Source of the DNA: Cellulomonas humilata
GTDB lineage: Bacteria > Actinomycetota > Actinomycetes > Actinomycetales > Cellulomonadaceae
Assembly: GCF_013359775.1 (NCBI RefSeq)
Contig: NZ_JABMCI010000060.1
Span: 1-64,000 of the forward strand
Direction of reading: 5' to 3'
DNA length: 64,000 nucleotides
The notes beneath the pieces were generated by a model. That model did not search any database. It saw nothing but the letters and a program-made list of their open reading frames with translations, and was not told the origin of the DNA. Both the position numbers and the translations under genes were made by a program. Shown piece by piece: positions 63,886-64,000 of this stretch. The first letter of the stretch is position 1, and the number at the start of each line of letters is the position of its first letter.

Positions 63886-64000
63886 GTGGACTGGCTCGGC
63901 GACGCGTGGCAGGACATCACGACCCCTCAACCCGTGCCGCCGAGCACCGTGGTGCTCCTCACCGCGGCGGGGGTGCTGCTCGTCCTGCTCCTGCCGACCG
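63886..64000 (+). CDS. M50-type membrane metallopeptidase-like protein, 5' end only
   Basis: GTG at 63886 is preceded by AAGGA at seven bases. The visible 38 residues begin VDWLGDAWQDITTPQPVPPS and run into a membrane helix (TVVLLTAAGVLLVLLLPT). This start is like that of actinobacterial M50B-like peptidases of about 230 residues, but the HExxH motif lies outside the window, so the call is tentative. Confidence 0.6.
   Translation, partial: MDWLGDAWQDITTPQPVPPSTVVLLTAAGVLLVLLLPT

Overview
The window is very GC-rich, with a strong G/C third-position bias, frequent GTG starts and many 4-base start/stop overlaps. Together with the gene content (a RamB-type regulator next to the glyoxylate-shunt genes, DUF2510/DUF4190/DUF4333 and DUF2993 proteins, an F420/FMN-type PPOX protein) this indicates a chromosomal segment of an actinobacterium, most like Cellulomonas or a close relative in the Micrococcales. 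That assignment is inference from content; no rRNA or tRNA gene is present to confirm it. I see no prophage, insertion sequence, CRISPR array or other mobile element.

Layout: 1-540, end of an Excalibur-domain protein and a small XRE regulator. 936-6930, a five-gene translationally coupled glycan operon (GT2, GT4, membrane glycosyltransferase, GT4, flippase). 6932-11588, RamB-type regulator divergent from aceA-aceB (glyoxylate shunt). 11689-14358, a sugar-epimerase-like oxidoreductase, a DUF2510 membrane protein, a double VOC protein and a tiny leader ORF with an exceptional Shine-Dalgarno sequence. 14542-17038, methionine aminopeptidase and methylmalonate-semialdehyde dehydrogenase. 17158-19814, padR plus an ABC-2 drug exporter. 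19929-25583, oxidoreductase, secreted phytase-like esterase, low-Mr phosphatase, glutathione peroxidase, CorA and a YegP-like protein. 25639-28352, aminotransferase, a malate-dehydrogenase-like protein and an ACT protein. 28363-34381, two convergent molybdenum-cofactor operons. 34484-39320, tandem glycine riboswitch and gcvPTH. 39606-40534, a LuxR-type lone HTH, a NUDIX hydrolase and a 47-residue cysteine-rich protein. 40639-45411, a methionine block: C-S lyase, metE, metF, and a SAM-I riboswitch with a short coupling ORF. 45506-49370, a small unknown, tag, a coiled-coil TetR regulator and a divergent ABC exporter. 49364-60355, hrpA, a kinase-like protein, a YbaK deacylase, a PPOX protein, a STAS protein and sbcDC. 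60366-64000, a membrane-anchored unknown, a Bcr/CflA efflux pump, a secreted HNH nuclease, a DUF2993 protein and the start of an M50-type peptidase.

How the genes work together: the Moco genes cover most of the pathway (moaA, moaC, moaD, moaE, mogA, moeA, moeZ, mobA) although no molybdoenzyme is in view. The metF-metE-lyase block would make methionine from cystathionine under SAM control. gcvPTH catabolises glycine under glycine control. aceA and aceB form the glyoxylate shunt under a RamB-like regulator.

The most interesting signals outside ordinary coding sequence are: (i) a 12-residue ORF preceded by a sequence complementary to nearly the whole 16S 3' tail; (ii) the SAM-I riboswitch whose P1 strand overlaps the SD of a 20-codon ORF ending on the metF start codon; (iii) at least fourteen start codons placed 6-7 bases after a -10-like hexamer (leaderless promoters); and (iv) unusually long intergenic hairpins without a T-tract.
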